Positions 5,677 to 5,882 of a stretch of DNA of 5,882 bases are shown piece after piece. Made by a program: the position numbers and the translations under genes. The stretch lies in the NCBI GenBank assembly GCA_902766305.1, contig CACXDE010000007.1:1-5882 (forward strand), read 5' to 3'. The stretch comes from an uncultured Ruminococcus sp. (GTDB lineage: Bacteria; Bacillota; Clostridia; Oscillospirales; Acutalibacteraceae). Position 1 is the first letter of the stretch. Every line of letters starts with the position of its first letter. The notes under the pieces were generated by a model, which saw only the letters and a list, made by a program, of their open reading frames with translations, was not told the DNA's origin and searched no databases.

Positions 5677-5882
5677 AACAGCTCCTTCCTTCTGTTATAC
5701 TCCCACTCATACACCCATTTCCCGTCTTCGTCTCCGATAATGCCGAGCTTGTGCAGTCTTCTACAAGCAAATTCTGGAAAAACAACCCACCAATCACCAT
5801 CGGACATGATATTTTTTGCAACCCAATTGGCAAACGCTGCCAAGGATTCTATCGCATCTGCAGCTTCTTTTAGGTCATTCGC
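5673..5882 (-). CDS. C-terminal end of an unrecognised small phage protein (partial, open at right edge)
   Basis: An open frame enters from the right edge and gives 69 residues before a TGA at 5675-5673, which overlaps the next gene's ATG. Visible segments are NDLKEAADAIESLAAFANWV (helical), IMSDGDWWVVFPEFACRRL, then HKLGIIGDEDGKWVYEWE and a basic tail NRRKELL. The CRRLHKLGII...WVYE pattern resembles small phage proteins of unknown function that carry a winged-helix-like end. The tail also encodes the GGAAGGAG ribosome binding site of the 65-aa gene. Its start is outside the window and no function can be given. It is the first visible member of the coupled operon. Confidence 0.75.
   Translation of the reverse strand, partial: ANDLKEAADAIESLAAFANWVAKNIMSDGDWWVVFPEFACRRLHKLGIIGDEDGKWVYEWEYNRRKELL

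Overview
The window looks like part of a tailed-phage or prophage genome from a low-to-moderate GC Firmicute, most likely a gut Clostridia (Lachnospiraceae-like) host. The evidence is the AGGAGG-type ribosome binding sites, genes packed on one strand with 1-14 base overlaps, several small phage-type orphan proteins, and a D5/P4-like primase-helicase. No integrase, capsid, portal or terminase gene lies in the window, so lytic phage, prophage or uncultured phage contig cannot be told apart. Every supported gene is on the minus strand, so transcription runs from base 5882 towards base 1.

Right part (about 5882 to 2320), in transcription order: the end of a small unrecognised protein; a 65-aa two-helix membrane protein; a 204-aa protein with a Gly/Tyr/Gln-rich middle; an 88-aa helix-turn-helix-like protein; a 317-aa membrane protein resembling the phage family DUF6353; a 199-aa protein with an N-terminal membrane anchor and acidic body; a 172-aa conserved phage-type orphan; and a 66-aa protein that fits a ribbon-helix-helix pattern. 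Overlapping starts and stops, and ribosome binding sites lying inside the preceding genes, indicate one translationally coupled operon.

Middle (2184-2319): the only real intergenic gap. It holds a tandem pair of AAAAGTGAC repeats, a distant inverted copy forming 12-base perfect arms, an AT-rich core, a plausible promoter between the arms and a very strong ribosome binding site. It looks like an autoregulated promoter, a phage replication origin, or both.

Left part (2183 to 1, running off the edge): one long open frame of at least 727 residues. It carries, in order, a D5-like N-terminal region, an SF3/AAA+ helicase (GDSGTGKS), a primase-polymerase-like (AEP) region (DFD, then SGNAIH), and the beginning of a DnaQ-like 3'-5' exonuclease (DFE). 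This looks like a fused replisome protein. It has no ATG, GTG or TTG at the expected start: the codons correctly placed after the ribosome binding site are ATT and ACG. The two most interesting points are this start and the helicase-before-primase order with an exonuclease attached.

A working model (inference) is that the right-hand operon makes membrane-associated and small DNA-binding proteins, and that one of the small DNA-binding proteins, or the replication protein itself, acts on the repeats at 2215-2306 to control replication.
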